Assembly: GCF_026914185.1 (NCBI RefSeq)
Contig: NC_070574.1
Coordinates: 620,001 to 684,000, forward strand
Length of the DNA stretch: 64,000 nt
Source: Puccinia triticina
Taxonomy: Eukaryota > Basidiomycota > Pucciniomycetes > Pucciniales > Pucciniaceae
Reading direction: 5' to 3'
Both the position numbers and the translations under genes were made by a program. Positions 11,808 through 22,368 of this stretch are shown piece after piece. The notes below the pieces were generated by a model. That model saw nothing but the letters and a program-made list of their open reading frames with translations, searched no databases and was not told the origin of the DNA. How positions within the stretch are numbered: position 1 is the first letter of the stretch; the number at the start of each line of letters is the position of its first letter.

Positions 11808-12217
11808 CAACGGTGGGTAGTTACGGTACGGTTATCGTTAACGTACCGATATCGTAACGGTTTTTCTCTTGTTACCATTACCGTTAACCGTAACGGAAGT
11901 GCGTTACAATATCACACACCCAGGATGTATGGCATTTAACATCCGTTACAATATCTGCCCGCACAGAGGGGCAGATATCGGACTGCATATGATCCAGAGG
12001 GGGCCATTTGCCCCTCTTTATCTCGTTAACCGGTGGTTAACGCGTTACGCTACTAGTAACGCAAGTAACACACCAAAACAATCAGGTCTGTTACAATACG
12101 GGCCCGGGGTTACAACTAGTTGTTACTAGTAGCGCTAACGCCTGAGCGCAGTAACGGCAAGCGTTACGCTACGCAGATAACGGCGGTTATCGTAGCGTAT
12201 TGTAACTACCCACCGCT
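11808..12217. mobile_element. hAT-type MITE (AACGGTGGGTAGTTAC termini)
   Basis: Inverted termini CGGTGGGTAGTTAC are at both ends. The 8-bp direct repeat GGTTATAA lies at 11800-11807 and 12218-12225. An 8-bp duplication is typical of hAT. The 410-bp body is full of short palindromic GTTAACG/CGTTAAC blocks and has no gene. Confidence 0.8.
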
Positions 12218-13187
12218 GGTTATAAGACATATAATTCTCACTTGTACACACATGGACTTAGTGTCTCAGTGTCTGACAGTAAGATTCAGAAGTTCCGTTG
12301 ATTGAAGATACAGACTGATCTTTTTTTGTTTTCCCTAGATCAACTCCACTTCTTATGCCGATACTGGGACATCCTCGATCCAGTTATGGGATTGAGGTCA
12401 GTGGCCGAACCACTTTGCACTTGATCATCCGTTCTGGCACCAGAGGGCCAGGCAGACAACACAACCAGCGGCTCTCCAGCCAACAAGGATTTGAACGTCC
12501 AAAGCAGTGGTAAAGATGCCCCTCAATCTGATGAAAATGATGGTGAGATGACAAATACTCAAGCTCCTTCTCTCGCTCCTACAACCTTGACTGCAAAAGC
12601 ATGTACTCAAAAGAAGAAGAACAAAAAGAGGAAATCAGCCGCCGCCTCAAGCAAGAAGAACTGCAAGGGAAAAAAGAAAGCTAATCCGGAGGACTTTTAC
12701 ATCAAATCAGTAATTGCAAAAAGGCAGGCAGAGATGACTGAAGCTTGAGCTGAAGCATTGAAGGCCAAAGTAAGCTACATGAAGGAGTTGAGAGAGCTTG
12801 GGCTGGAATATCCAGAGATCAAAAAGGCTGTTGATGAAGAGTTCCCTGCCATTCCTGAAATTCTTACCAACTCCAAAGAGGATGAATCAGACTCTGATGC
12901 CAATAGTTCCTAGTTCTACAGGAACTCCTTGTTTTCTTTTTGCTTGACTCAAACACAAGAATAAATCTGCTCCCCTTTGGATTGCTTCAATTTAAGCTTT
13001 GCTTTTCAAGACACTTCCATTTCATTTTTGCTTTTCAATGAGAGATTGATGGAATTTAGTTTCCAATGAGAGAATAAAACAAGATAGAAAGAAGTATATG
13101 CTCCGAGGAGAGATAAGAAAGCTCAAAAAAGGTGTAAGATTACTAAGATAAATCCAAAAAGTTTAAAAACCCCTGATACACCTGCTC

Positions 13188-14470
13188 TCAAATTTGATTT
13201 CCAGAACTATTTGCCCCTTGACGTGGAAGATCATCATCATTGATTGGTGCTGTCACATCAATTGAATCATGATTGATTGATGGTGAGTCATCTCTCAGTA
13301 GAAAATTGTGGAGGACCACACAGGCAGAAACCCACTGTGTGATCCTCTTCATTGTTTCTGGTGAGGTGAGTTCCATTTGGATTCCTTGCAAGCTTTGAAA
13401 GCATCCTTTCAGGATGCCTATGCAATGCTTGTTGCATACTCGTAGGGAGGCTAGATGCTGGTTGAATTTCTTCTTCAATCTTGGCATCGGTCCGTGCGGT
13501 GGTTTCTTGAGAGCTGGTACAAGGTTGGACTCCGTAGGAAATCCAAAGTCGCCTATAAGATACTGCCCAGGATAAACAAACTGTGTCTTCTGTAGATTGA
13601 GTTCACAATTCTCCCACAGTTGGGTGTCATGGCTGCATCCGGGCAATCCAGTAAGGTAGTAGATGATTTGCTTTTTGGCATCACAAACGACCAAGGTTGC
13701 TAAACCGTACGATCCTTTTCGAGAGTAGTAGTCTTGAGCATCAATCGAAGTCTTTTCATCTAATGGAAGCAGTGTTCCATTGATGAAACCAACACATTTT
13801 TTGAACCCGGTTGAATCAGCTATATCTGCCGCAATTGCTTCACAAGCTTTGTGGTTTGGCCAAACAACATAGGTACTGATATGCCAAAACTATTAGTACC
13901 AATCTACCTGAAGAATATTCAAAGATTTTCAAGAAAAAAAGCTAACCTTTCAAGATCTAGTATAGCTTCAACCACGCGCGAGCAGTAAAGGATGACGGTG
14001 CCCTCGGAAATCCTGAAAAAACGAGCTAGCACCCCAATAGACAATCCATTCCCCGACATACTCATTCGTCGTAGGGTCACCATGAGCTGATCCCGGACGG
14101 GTCGCTGGGGCACATTGGAGTTGTTATGAAAAAACGGGTGGTATTTGATTAACTCAAGCAGCCAATGGAAGGAATCTTGTGACATCCGGAATTCTTGCTT
14201 GAACCGGCCAGTATCAAGACGGAAGAGGTATTCAGTGATGTTGGGGGCTTGTTCCAGTCGAACTCTTTCGGCTAGGTATTGCTTCTTCTTGATTGAGATG
14301 AGTGTCAGAACTAGCTCTTTGATTTTGCTATCTTCGCTCGTAGATGATTCGCCATCGCTGTCGTTGTATCTAGCCTCTGTCGCAGCTTGCTTGATATGTA
14401 GACAAAGTATTTTTTGAAGGTTTTGAATGCTTTCGGCTTGTTTGGATGATCTAGGCATCTTTTCCAGCAT
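13188..14470 (-). pseudogene. PIF/Harbinger DDE transposase, active-site residues lost
   Basis: Exon 1 runs 14470 to about 13949 and starts MLEKMPRSSKQAESIQ. It includes RMSQDSFHWLLELIKYHPFF and the helix-turn-helix-like RRMSMSGNGLSIGVLARFF. After a short intron (acceptor near 13882) exon 2 carries the DDE_4-type nuclease and ends at 13188. The first catalytic block reads GFINGTLLPL where the family has Asp after Gly-x-Ile. The second (YLIGDFGF) is intact. The third reads CNKHCIGILKG where the family has Glu before His. So two of three catalytic acids are replaced (Asp to Asn, Glu to Lys), and both codons fit G to A after C. It would have cut DNA at the element ends; this copy should be inactive. 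Confidence 0.85.
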
Positions 14471-14637
14471 ATTTGAGAGAAGACGTGGTTTTTTTGATGG
14501 TTGTTGAGGGCGGCTATGTATGTATGTGTAGCAAGTTCGGAGTTTTGGGGCGCTCAAAGTCAATAAAAAATTTAGCGGGGGGCAAGTCCACTTGTAACAC
14601 GGCTTGCATGCGCGCCAAGTTTTACTTTGAGTCCCAC

Positions 14638-14895
14638 TAATGTCTGCAGGCTGGCAGACAAAGGAAGGATTTCCAATCCTAAAAACACAAAAACACAATC
14701 TAAAATTCACCAAAATATGTACAAGAAAAACTGAATAGACTGTTTTCTTGGCAGTACTGATGGGCACCCTCCCCCAAGTTTTTGACGCATGAACTCCAAA
14801 ACTGATTGAAGGAATCTGTTTTGGAGGTCAAAGGAATCCTGGAGGATATTCCATTGCACTGAAGATCCAATTTTGGATTTTCTGATAATATGCAC
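14638..14895. other. short non-coding spacer
   Basis: Between the Harbinger right end and the next hAT element. A small palindrome tgtctgc..gcagaca lies at 14641-14659. No gene or repeat boundary is recognised. Confidence 0.5.
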
Positions 14896-14903
14896 AATTG
14901 AAT

Positions 14904-15967
14904 TAGAGATGGCATCAGGTACCCGTTTGCGGGTACCTGATTTCAGGAGCAGGTACTTGGAAAAAGGTGCCGGGTGCAGGTGCGGATGTCCAATATCAAT
15001 GAAATTTCAGGCAGGTACCCGCACCCGCTGTGGTGTGCCGCATGGTACACATGTAGACTCAGTTCAAAGCGTGGCGCGCCGGCGCGCGGCTGGTCGAGGT
15101 GCCCTAGGATTCAAGCCTCAAGACTCAAGACTCAGCTCCCGTCAAGATCTTCGCGACGCGGCGCGCGTCGCGCCCTCAAGACGAGTTCAGGATCACTCTT
15201 CCCTTTGTTTGTTCTGCTTGTGCTCTCCGGTTGTTGTTTCTTTTTCATGGATCCTCTGTTTTATTTTCCTTTTTCTCTACTGCGCGCTTTGGATGGGTTC
15301 AGTGGGGAGGGTTTGGTTTGTTCTCTCTTTTTGTTTCATGTTGTTTTGTTTGTCTTTGTGCGCGTGCGGGGCGTGATGACGGGTCCGCAGTCCGCTGCGC
15401 CTCCCTGAGTCTGAGTTCAGCCCCGAACTCAGACGAGGGGCGGCATGGAACCTATCTGATCCCAAGTCAGAAAATCCATCAAATCTTATCGTAGATCCCG
15501 TTTGGCGCACTCCACGCCCGATCCTGAATCTTATTGATCCCACTCGAGCTTCTCTTATCTCCTCTTTTCTCCTCAAACAACAAAACCGCCGACGCGCGCT
15601 CAACGCGGTCGTAAAATCTTTCCCCAACCTCATCGCTCCCTCGATCCTCAGCACCCTAACCGACCAAACAACCCGGAGGGCACTCATCTCGAAAAACACT
15701 CTTTCCCTCCAACAACTGCCGCCGGCCTAGCACCGGACGGAGTTCCACACCGCCACAGGTACCTGCGCAGAAAGTGCTGTCCTACAGGGTGGGGATGGCG
15801 CTGGGTACCATTTTGCAGGTACCTGTCGCCTGTAGGCGGGTACCTGTCTGGCGTGGCAGGTACCCGCCAGCGGGTGCCGGGTGCGGGTGCGGGTGTCCAA
15901 ATTTTGTGAAATTTTGGGCAGGTACCCGCACCCGCCACGGGTACCCGGGTGTGAAGTGCCATCTCTA
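14904..15967. mobile_element. hAT-type non-autonomous element, GGTACC-rich ends, copy 1
   Basis: Termini TAGAGATGGCA and TGCCATCTCTA; the perfect 8-bp target duplication AATTGAAT is at 14896-14903 and 15968-15975. The subterminal regions repeat GGTACCCG/CGGGTACC. The central 500 bp is GC-rich and unrelated to other family members in the window, so it may be captured host DNA. No intact gene is present. 1064 bp. Confidence 0.9.
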
Positions 15968-16018
15968 AATTGAATATCCTATCTGCAACAATTGGGTGGC
16001 TACAGGTGTAGGATCTTC

Positions 16019-16264
16019 TGTGAAACTCCATAAAATATTATGTGTCCTATGGGAGTTGAACCCATGTCTCTTATATCCATGTCAAGTGTACTAACCACTG
16101 TGCTAAGGACGCTTGGATATGAATGGCTGCAGGTGGGTGAAAGAACATCCACTGGTGTCACATGAAGATCCCTAATTGAGGGTAAGACCTGTAAATGACA
16201 GGTCATGAATGAGTGACACCAGCAGGTATGATAAAGCTAAGAGTAGCAGAACCACAACCTGACA
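16019..16264 (-). repeat. TRIM LTR, first copy
   Basis: 246 bp, TGTGAAAC...ACCTGACA on the plus strand. Other copies are 16348-16593, 16677-onward (split) and 18262-18507. The first and last differ at only about two positions by eye. Confidence 0.85.
16042..16112 (-). other. tRNA-like segment inside the TRIM LTR
   Basis: Read on the minus strand, this is 71 nt with a near-complete acceptor stem (GCGTCCT with AGGACAC, one mismatch). The A-box-like block is TAGCACAGTGG. The T arm is ATGGG-TTCAACT-CCCAT with five perfect pairs and B-box-like GGTTCAACTCC. D and anticodon arms are poor, so it is not a working tRNA gene. It repeats in every LTR copy and could be an internal RNA polymerase III promoter. 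That is inference. Confidence 0.65.
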
Positions 16265-16756
16265 GCCCCCCGTGCTATGAAAGGGGTTTATCATACCAAG
16301 ACTCCATAATATCCTAGGTATCACGCGGTAGCGCTGGGCTCATAACCTGTGAAACTCCATAAAATATTATGTGTCCTATGGGAGTTGAATCCATGTCTCT
16401 TATATCCATGTCAAGTGTACTAACCACTGTACTAAGGACGCTTGGATATGAATGGCTGCAGGTGGGTGAAAGAACATCCACTGGTGTCACATGAAGATCC
16501 CTAATTGAGGGTAAGACCTGTAAATGACAGGTCATGAATGAGTGACACCAGCAGGTATGATAAAGCTAAGAGTAGCAGAACCACAACCTGACAGCCCCCC
16601 GTGCTATGAAAGGGGTTTATCATACCAAGACTCCATAATATCCTAGGTATCACGCGGTAGCGCTGGGCTCATAACCTGTGAAACTCCATAAAATATTATG
16701 TGTCCTATGGGAGTTGAATCCATGTCTCTTATATCCATGTCAAGTGTACTAACCAC

Positions 16757-18009
16757 CACCACCCGCAAACAGGTGTGGTTTTCTCCGCAGCCACACCCAG
16801 TGGTTTTCCCGCGGAACTCGCGCGGCCCCCCGAAAACTCGTGCGGCCCCCGGACCCCATAGCTGCATATCATTTGGGGTCCTTATGGGGCCGACCAGTCA
16901 TCAGCATACATCTCGATGACCGGCAAGCTGGCTGGTCATTGAGGTTATATGTAAAGGTACCTCAATGACCATCTGAACGGTCATCGAGGTATACATAAAC
17001 CTCGATGACAGGCCAGCTGGCTGGTCATTGAGGTACATAGTACCTTGATGACCGCAGACGACCGATCATCAAGGCATAAACCTCGATGCGGCCGGTCATT
17101 TGTATACTTTGATGACCATCTCAACTAAACGGTCATTGAGGTGTATGCCTTGATGACCGGTCATCTCCGGTCATCAAGGACCTCAATGACCGGTCGTCTC
17201 CGGTCATCAAGGACCTCGATGACCGGTTGGCTCTGACCTCAATGACCGGAGCCGGCCGGTCATCTGGATACCACACCTCGATGACCGTCTCAATTGAACG
17301 GTCATCGAGGTGTATGCCTTGATGACCGGTCGGCTCTGGTCATGATCAAGGACCTCGATGACCGGAGCCGGCCGGTCATTTGGATACCACACCTCAATGA
17401 CCATCTCAATTGAACGGACATCGAGGTGTATGCGTTGAAGACCGGTCGGCTCCAGTCATCAAGGTACCTATGTACCTCAAGGGCCAGCCAGCTGGCCAGT
17501 CATCGCGGTGTATGTATACCTTGATGACCGGAGCTGACAGGTCATCAACGCATACACCTCGATTACCGGAGCTGACCAGTCATTGAGGTGTGATATCTAG
17601 ATGTCCGGCTGGCTCTGGTCATTGAGGTGTGGTATCCAGATGTCCGGCTGGCTCCGGTCATTGAGGTGTATGCCTTGGTGATTGGTCGGCTCCGGTCATC
17701 AAGGACCTATGTACCACAAAGACCAGCCAGCTTGCCGGTCATCGAGGTGTACGCATACCTCGATGACCGTTCAGATACACCTCGATGATTGGTCGGCTCC
17801 GGTCATCAAGGTACCTATACACCTCAATGACCGGCCGGCTCCGGTCATTGAGGTGTATGCCTTGATGACCGGTCGGCCCCACAAGCACCCTGAATGATAT
17901 GCAGCTAGGGGGTCCGGGGGCCGCACGACTTTTCGGGGGGCCGCGCGAGTTCCGCGGGAAAACCACTGGGTGTGGCTGCGGAGAAAACCACACCCGTTTG
18001 CGGGTGGTG
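16757..18009. mobile_element. CACTA-like non-autonomous element, copy 2
   Basis: Termini CACCACCCGCAAACAGGTGT, inverted for about 90 bp, with 3-bp duplication CAC (16754-16756 and 18010-18012). Removing it restores the 329-bp TRIM unit exactly. The interior is arrays of GATGACCGG-containing units in both orientations, as in copy 1 at 10489. No transposase is present. Confidence 0.8.
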
Positions 18010-18512
18010 CACTGTACTAAGGACGCTTGGATATGAATGGCTGCAGGTGGGTGAAAGAACATCCACTGGTGTCACATGAAGATCCCTAATTGAGGGTAAG
18101 ACCTGTAAATGACAGGTCATGAATGAGTGACACCAGCAGGTATGATAAAGCTAAGAGTAGCAGAACCACAACCTGACAGCCCCCCGTGCTATGAAAGGGG
18201 TTTATCATACCAAGACTCCATAATATCCTAGGTATCACGCGGTAGCGCTGGGCTCATAACCTGTGAAACTCCATAAAATATTATGTGTCCTATGGGAGTT
18301 GAACCCATGTCTCTTATATCCATGTCAAGTGTACTAACCACTGTACTAAGGACGCTTGGATATGAATGGCTGAAGGTGGGTGAAAGAACATCCACTGGTG
18401 TCACATGAAGATCCCTAATTGAGGGTAAGACCTGTAAATGACAGGTCATGAATGAGTGACACCAGCAGGTATGATAAAGCTAAGAGTAGCAGAACCACAA
18501 CCTGACATCTTC

Positions 18513-19102
18513 AGATATCTGCAGGCTTGTGATACCAATATCCACAAGGTATGATGGTTGTAATTCCTTGGTTTACATTCCTTTGTCTTTTTTTATTTTT
18601 AAAACATTAGTACAGCAAAAATGATAAGGATTGGGGAGATGAGACCAGCGCCATTTGAAAGCTGAGATTGAGAAGGTTAATTTGGCTCTGGGGCAGGTCC
18701 ACAGGAGCTGAGGGGGAGGCTGGGTGATGCTAAGTATTTTTCCTCCAGCCATTGGTGATTTCTTTCTCAGCCAAAATTTTGACTTTGTGCACAAGTCCCT
18801 CCCTGCGGGAGGGGCCGCTTCGCGGCCAGCCACAGCAAGCCTCCCACCAGGGGGGACTTGTGTCAAGTTAGATGTGCAGCCATCCCTGAAAAGCTTGCGG
18901 TTGGGTAGGCCCAAATTTTGGACTGCTATTTTCAGCCTCAACGCCTGTATAGCCCCTGTATGACAGGCTGCATACAGTAATGTGATCAAAAGAAAATCAC
19001 AACTTTCTTTGTTTTTAACTTTGGGGCCTCGAGGGTTGCACCATTGGAATCCTGGAGCAATTTTACCCTCCTTGGGGCCTTCGCCGCATGCCCCTCCCCT
19101 TC
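18513..19102. other. non-coding spacer with one hairpin element
   Basis: No gene is recognised. A hairpin element of the short family lies at 18792-18874. The rest is unassigned. Confidence 0.5.
18792..18874. repeat. short hairpin element, copy 4
   Basis: Outer stem ACAAGTCCCTCCC with GGGGGGACTTGTGT; inner palindrome GGCCGCTTCGCGGCC; followed by the family's caagttag-type flank. Confidence 0.6.
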
Positions 19103-19107
19103 CCGTG

Positions 19108-19553
19108 TGTAACGACTCGGATTTGTTATGATGTAATCTTTTATTGATCTTTAATTATGATTACCAATGATCATTTAGGATCAATCAGGATTCGCGTCAC
19201 CTGGGGACTAACATTGTTATTTCACGTTTTTTGTCGTGCATGACGTTTTCCTTGTTGTTGTTTTTGTTGAGACGTCATCGGGATTTTCCCCGAAAGTTTG
19301 GTTATCTACTCACCCTTGTAACTTGTTCGGTTCTTTTTCTTTCCTCTTTCTCCCATCGAGATATTCTTTGTCACTCTATACATAACCTTACTTATCTTTA
19401 TCGTTCCGAGTAAACATTGTTTCTCGGAAAGCTTATAAATAATTATCATAATCATTGTTGATTTCTAATCTATTACTCAAGCATACGGCGAACTATCCTC
19501 TTGGATAAGTTTCATAGCCACATAGCGAACTGAGTAGTAGGGTAGACCTCACA
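19108..19553 (+). repeat. 5' LTR of the gypsy element
   Basis: TGTAACGACTCGG...GACCTCACA. A matching copy is at 27509. No convincing primer site follows at 19554. Confidence 0.9.
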
Positions 19554-19590
19554 GTTATATCTCGATCATCACTTTTTTTGACCATAAATC

Positions 19591-22368
19591 ATGTCGGATA
19601 ACTCTGAAATCGCACCAATGACACCTCTTCGTAACTCTCCTCGTCATACTCCTTCTCCACCACCAGATTCTACTCTTCCGGTTCTGGCCCCGCCGGGACA
19701 ATCTTCATTTTTTGCAACCACCTCTCCTTCACCAATCGATCACAATTCCCCTTCCTTTATGACTTTCTCTCCTTGACCTATCCCTACTTTTTTGCCTCAA
19801 CCAACTCCACAGCAAGGCCCTTCTGGACAAGCCGGTTCTACCGATCAGCAAGAAGATAATGTTTCGGCGTTGTTATCAAATCTTTGAGTCGATAATTCTC
19901 ATCAGTCCACGTTACTTCAAGCACAAGCGGAATCGATTGCCCTTTTAACTGCTCAGGCCCGTCAAGACAAGTCGGCGATTGCTTTGTTACAAGCTGATGC
20001 AAAAAATATTAAAAATGTTTTTCACAACAAATTAATGAAAAATCAGTCAGTTTCTCAAGAGGCAATCGCTCATCTTTGAGGCTTAGTGGAAGGTTCAAAC
20101 AATGCTTTGGTTGGAAGAGTGGGCAGATTGGAGGTCGTCAATTCTCAGTTATTGGATAAGCCAAGAGTTTTTATCGAACCTCCTCACCAATCGCACATTT
20201 ATTTTACGGGTGCCCCTTGAGAAACTAATAGTTTTTGTTTCTCCATGAGGAATACTTTTGAGAGAATAGGAGATCAGTTTAACTCGGAAAAGCAGAAAAT
20301 CTTGTGGATTTCCGGTTATTTTTGTTTGGGATCCGGCCGTTTGGATGGCGAGGTTCTGTCTTGTACGTGGTGGCGGGGTCTTCTTTCGAACAATGCGGAG
20401 GTTCTGCATTTGCCACCCCTCAAGGCCGCGGCAAAAATGGACTATGTTATTTGTGATGTTTCGCCAGGTCTCTCTTTATTGTAAATTGTTGTTATATTTC
20501 GGCCAGTAGTAGTAGTAGAAAACTATAACAAAGATAATGAAATAAACAATAAGTAAGACGATAAAACGTGATGAAAAGTAAAATACGCAGTAAAGAAAAC
20601 AACTAACAGAATATAGATGTAGTCTATACAAGTCAACTGAACACCACCGACGACACACAAAGAACAATCAAAGACTATAACAATATAACTAAATGAAAAC
20701 ACAAGAGTTTAGTAAATGAGTAAAACAAGCTAAGTATAAGAAAATAACCAGAAACCAACGCTGTGACTCCTTGAGCTTGATGATTACTCCTCCTGAACCA
20801 ACGGTCTTCACGTCATTGAAACTGAGTAGCTGTTTCTTCAAAGCGATGGCTTTCGAGTGACCAGATCGAATGTACTTGAGAGTTGTCCACCAGCGACCAG
20901 TCGACGAGTTTTGCAAAACCGAGAAAGCGAGGAAAAAAGAACGTTTGCTAAGTACGGATGCGTATTTACTAGCGCTTCCACGAGTACACATCACATTGCA
21001 TATGCACTATGCTCTGTGTCTGCGAATTACACTCAACATTATTGCCGAGCTTCAAGACGTAGACTCTTTCATTGATGCTATTGAACGAACATTCGCTAAT
21101 CACCACAAGCTTGAAGAAGCTGAGGCTGCGTTTAATTCAGCTTGTCAAGGAAGTAAGACTAATGAAGAATTCAACATACTTTTCAACGCTCTTCTTTGCC
21201 CTTTGCAGTTGGATGATCAATCAAAGTGCAAGGCCTACGACAAGGCTATTGACCCTAATCTTGTCAAGCTGGCGCTTATTCGCGGGCCATGGAACGATGT
21301 TATCGACTTGGCGGCAAAGCAAGAAATTTTGGTCTTGGTTTCGCGAAATTTGGTGGGCGTTAGCAAGATTCTTGATCCCAGATCCCATCAATCCCGTTCT
21401 TCAAATGAGTCTACTCAACATCATTCTTTGGCTCCGCAAGCTCATCATCCGGTTCCAAAGGCATCGAATCCTGATGCGATGGACGTTGATGAGATTTCTT
21501 CGGCGATGAAGGAATCGGATTTCTCTTACGCGGAGTTTCGTCAATTGTGTGTAGATCGCAACATTTGCATTTGTTGTGGGGGAGCTTTCGATGAAGCTCA
21601 CTATCAGAAGAGGGGCTGCACGATGGGAAGCGACATGAAGAAGAATTTGACGGACATGTTGCATTTATGGAAGGAGTGGGGTGGACCGGTACAAAAGAAA
21701 AGGGCGGGGTTTAGGCGAAGCAAATCTAAATGGGCTCCGGAGAATATGCCGAAACGGTCAACGGGGACTATGGCGAACAGATCCCGGCCTCAGCACAACA
21801 GTAGCGACTCCGAATCGCCGGTTGAGCAACCTGACAAGGGGAAGAAGCGTCAATCCCTTGCCGAGGTCAAAGGGTTACCTTTTAAAAAGCGTGCATCTCA
21901 GTCTCATGAGCAGGAGGACCAGCCGGCTTTTTTGGCGGATGTCATTTCTACGGAGGCTGTAGGGGAAATGATGGCGGGTGAAATCTTCTTCAACTCCTGC
22001 ATGGCGGAGAAGATGAGCGCCAGTGATAGTAAGCAAAGCCATTTTGTTAATAAATCTATTCGTCCGGACAATCGACCTTTCTTTAACGGTAGTTTGCTAA
22101 TAAATAATAACTGTAAAACTGACGCTTATGTCTTGGTCAATTCTGGCGCATCTGCATCCTTCATTGATATAAACTTTGCTCGAAAGGTTAAATTAGATAT
22201 ATTCCCGATGAAAGTGGGCCTTCAATGTAAATCCTTCGATGGTTCTATGGCGAAGTCGGGTGTGATTGACTCTTATACAAAAGGGAGTATTTTAATTCCC
22301 ATAGTTTGCGGTTGTTTTCTTTGTTCGCATGTAACTCTACACTTAACAACATTAGCTTCGGCAGATAT
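19591..22368 (+). pseudogene. gypsy gag-protease region, stops and insertions
   Basis: It starts MSDNSEIAPMTPLRNSPRH, a proline-rich N terminus followed by a coiled-coil-like stretch (LLQAQAESIALLTAQARQDK). It is interrupted by TGA codons at about 19776, 19886, 20077 and 20218, each in a TTGA context. A solo LTR splits gag at 20480-21038. Gag resumes with ELQDVDSFIDAIERTF and ends with a zinc-knuckle-like CICCGGAFDEAHYQKRGC near residue 240 of the second piece. The aspartic protease site follows, but reads VNSGASASFID with Asn in place of the catalytic Asp. The reading frame differs by one base across the first solo LTR, so a small indel is also present. Confidence 0.8.
20480..21038. mobile_element. 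Solo LTR inserted in gypsy gag
   Basis: TGTAAATTGTTG...CTCAACA flanked by a TTAT(T) repeat. Gag sequence (ttt att gcc gag) is continuous when it is removed, apart from a one-base frame change. About 558 bp and no ORF of its own. The minus strand is A-poor and T-rich. Confidence 0.75.

Larger units (their letters stand above)
8338..12278. mobile_element. Solo LTR (TGTCAG...CTGACA) carrying three nested DNA transposons
   Basis: It starts TGTCAGCTCGGG and ends GTGTCTGACA, with the 5-bp target duplication GTAAG at 8333-8337 and 12279-12283. It sits a few bases inside an intron of the Harbinger gene and leaves the GTATGT donor intact. After subtracting the insertions at 8988, 10489 and 11808, about 860 bp remain with no coding region. 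On the minus strand its part near 10420-10488 plus 12218-12240 reads as a tRNA-like segment with a B-box-like AGTTCAATTCC. Confidence 0.85.
7884..12913 (+). pseudogene. Harbinger-associated Myb/SANT-like DNA-binding protein, two in-frame stops
   Basis: Likely exons are 7884-8142, 8209-8328 and 12339-12913, 317 codons. Exon 1 begins MAEAPATPITP and has a Lys-rich stretch, then VPWDRDGDNGGDSSMDIV and WLSSGSNYQQWRGD, the start of the SANT-like domain seen in rust Harbinger partner proteins. Exon 2 gives KISDLQSSYNTAHDWKRNTG. Exon 3 resumes with FLCRYWDILDPVMG, then an acidic and Lys-rich tail with LRELGLEYPEIKKAV near the end. Intron 1 starts with GC rather than GT (GCAAAT). Intron 2 is inflated to about 4 kb by a solo LTR. 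Two in-frame TGA codons in exon 3 (about 12420 and 12746) both fit CGA to TGA. Such partner proteins are known to bind the transposon ends with the transposase; that role here is inferred from family. Confidence 0.8.
7691..14637. mobile_element. PIF/Harbinger transposon with two genes, disabled
   Basis: Left end GGGGGTTTCAAAGT with subterminal GCGCATGCAAG. The right end is the complement of a sequence reading GGGACTCAAAGT with the same GCGCATGCAAG block. TA flanks both sides. Inside are the two genes expected of the superfamily: a Myb/SANT-like protein on the plus strand (7884-12913) and a DDE transposase on the minus strand (13188-14470), converging. About 3.94 kb of the length is a later LTR insertion in an intron of the first gene. 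Both genes carry inactivating changes, so the copy is not autonomous now. The MITE at 42392-42600 looks like its deletion derivative. Confidence 0.85.
16019..18507 (-). mobile_element. Tandem TRIM: four LTRs and three 83-bp internal regions
   Basis: A 329-bp unit repeats from 16019, 16348, 16677 and 18262. It resolves into a 246-bp LTR (TG...CA) and an 83-bp internal part. The array starts and ends with a full LTR and is flanked by TCTTC (16014-16018 and 18508-18512). On the minus strand each LTR is followed directly by GGTTATGAGCCCAGCGC. This is complementary to the anticodon region of initiator tRNA-Met, a half-tRNA primer site as in copia and Ty5. A G-rich tract (ACGGGGGGC) directly precedes the next LTR. 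No coding capacity. The third unit is interrupted by the element at 16757-18009. Confidence 0.88.

Noticed and set aside
14974..15699. ORFs of 140-167 codons in the GC-rich middle of the hAT element
   Set aside because: Several overlapping frames on both strands are open, none with domain or splice evidence. They may be traces of captured host DNA but cannot be called.
16019..18507. Interpretation of the 329-bp array as an ordinary satellite or CRISPR-like array
   Set aside because: The array begins and ends with a complete LTR, has a 5-bp target duplication, and has primer-site and polypurine signals at the right places. A tandem TRIM explains more.
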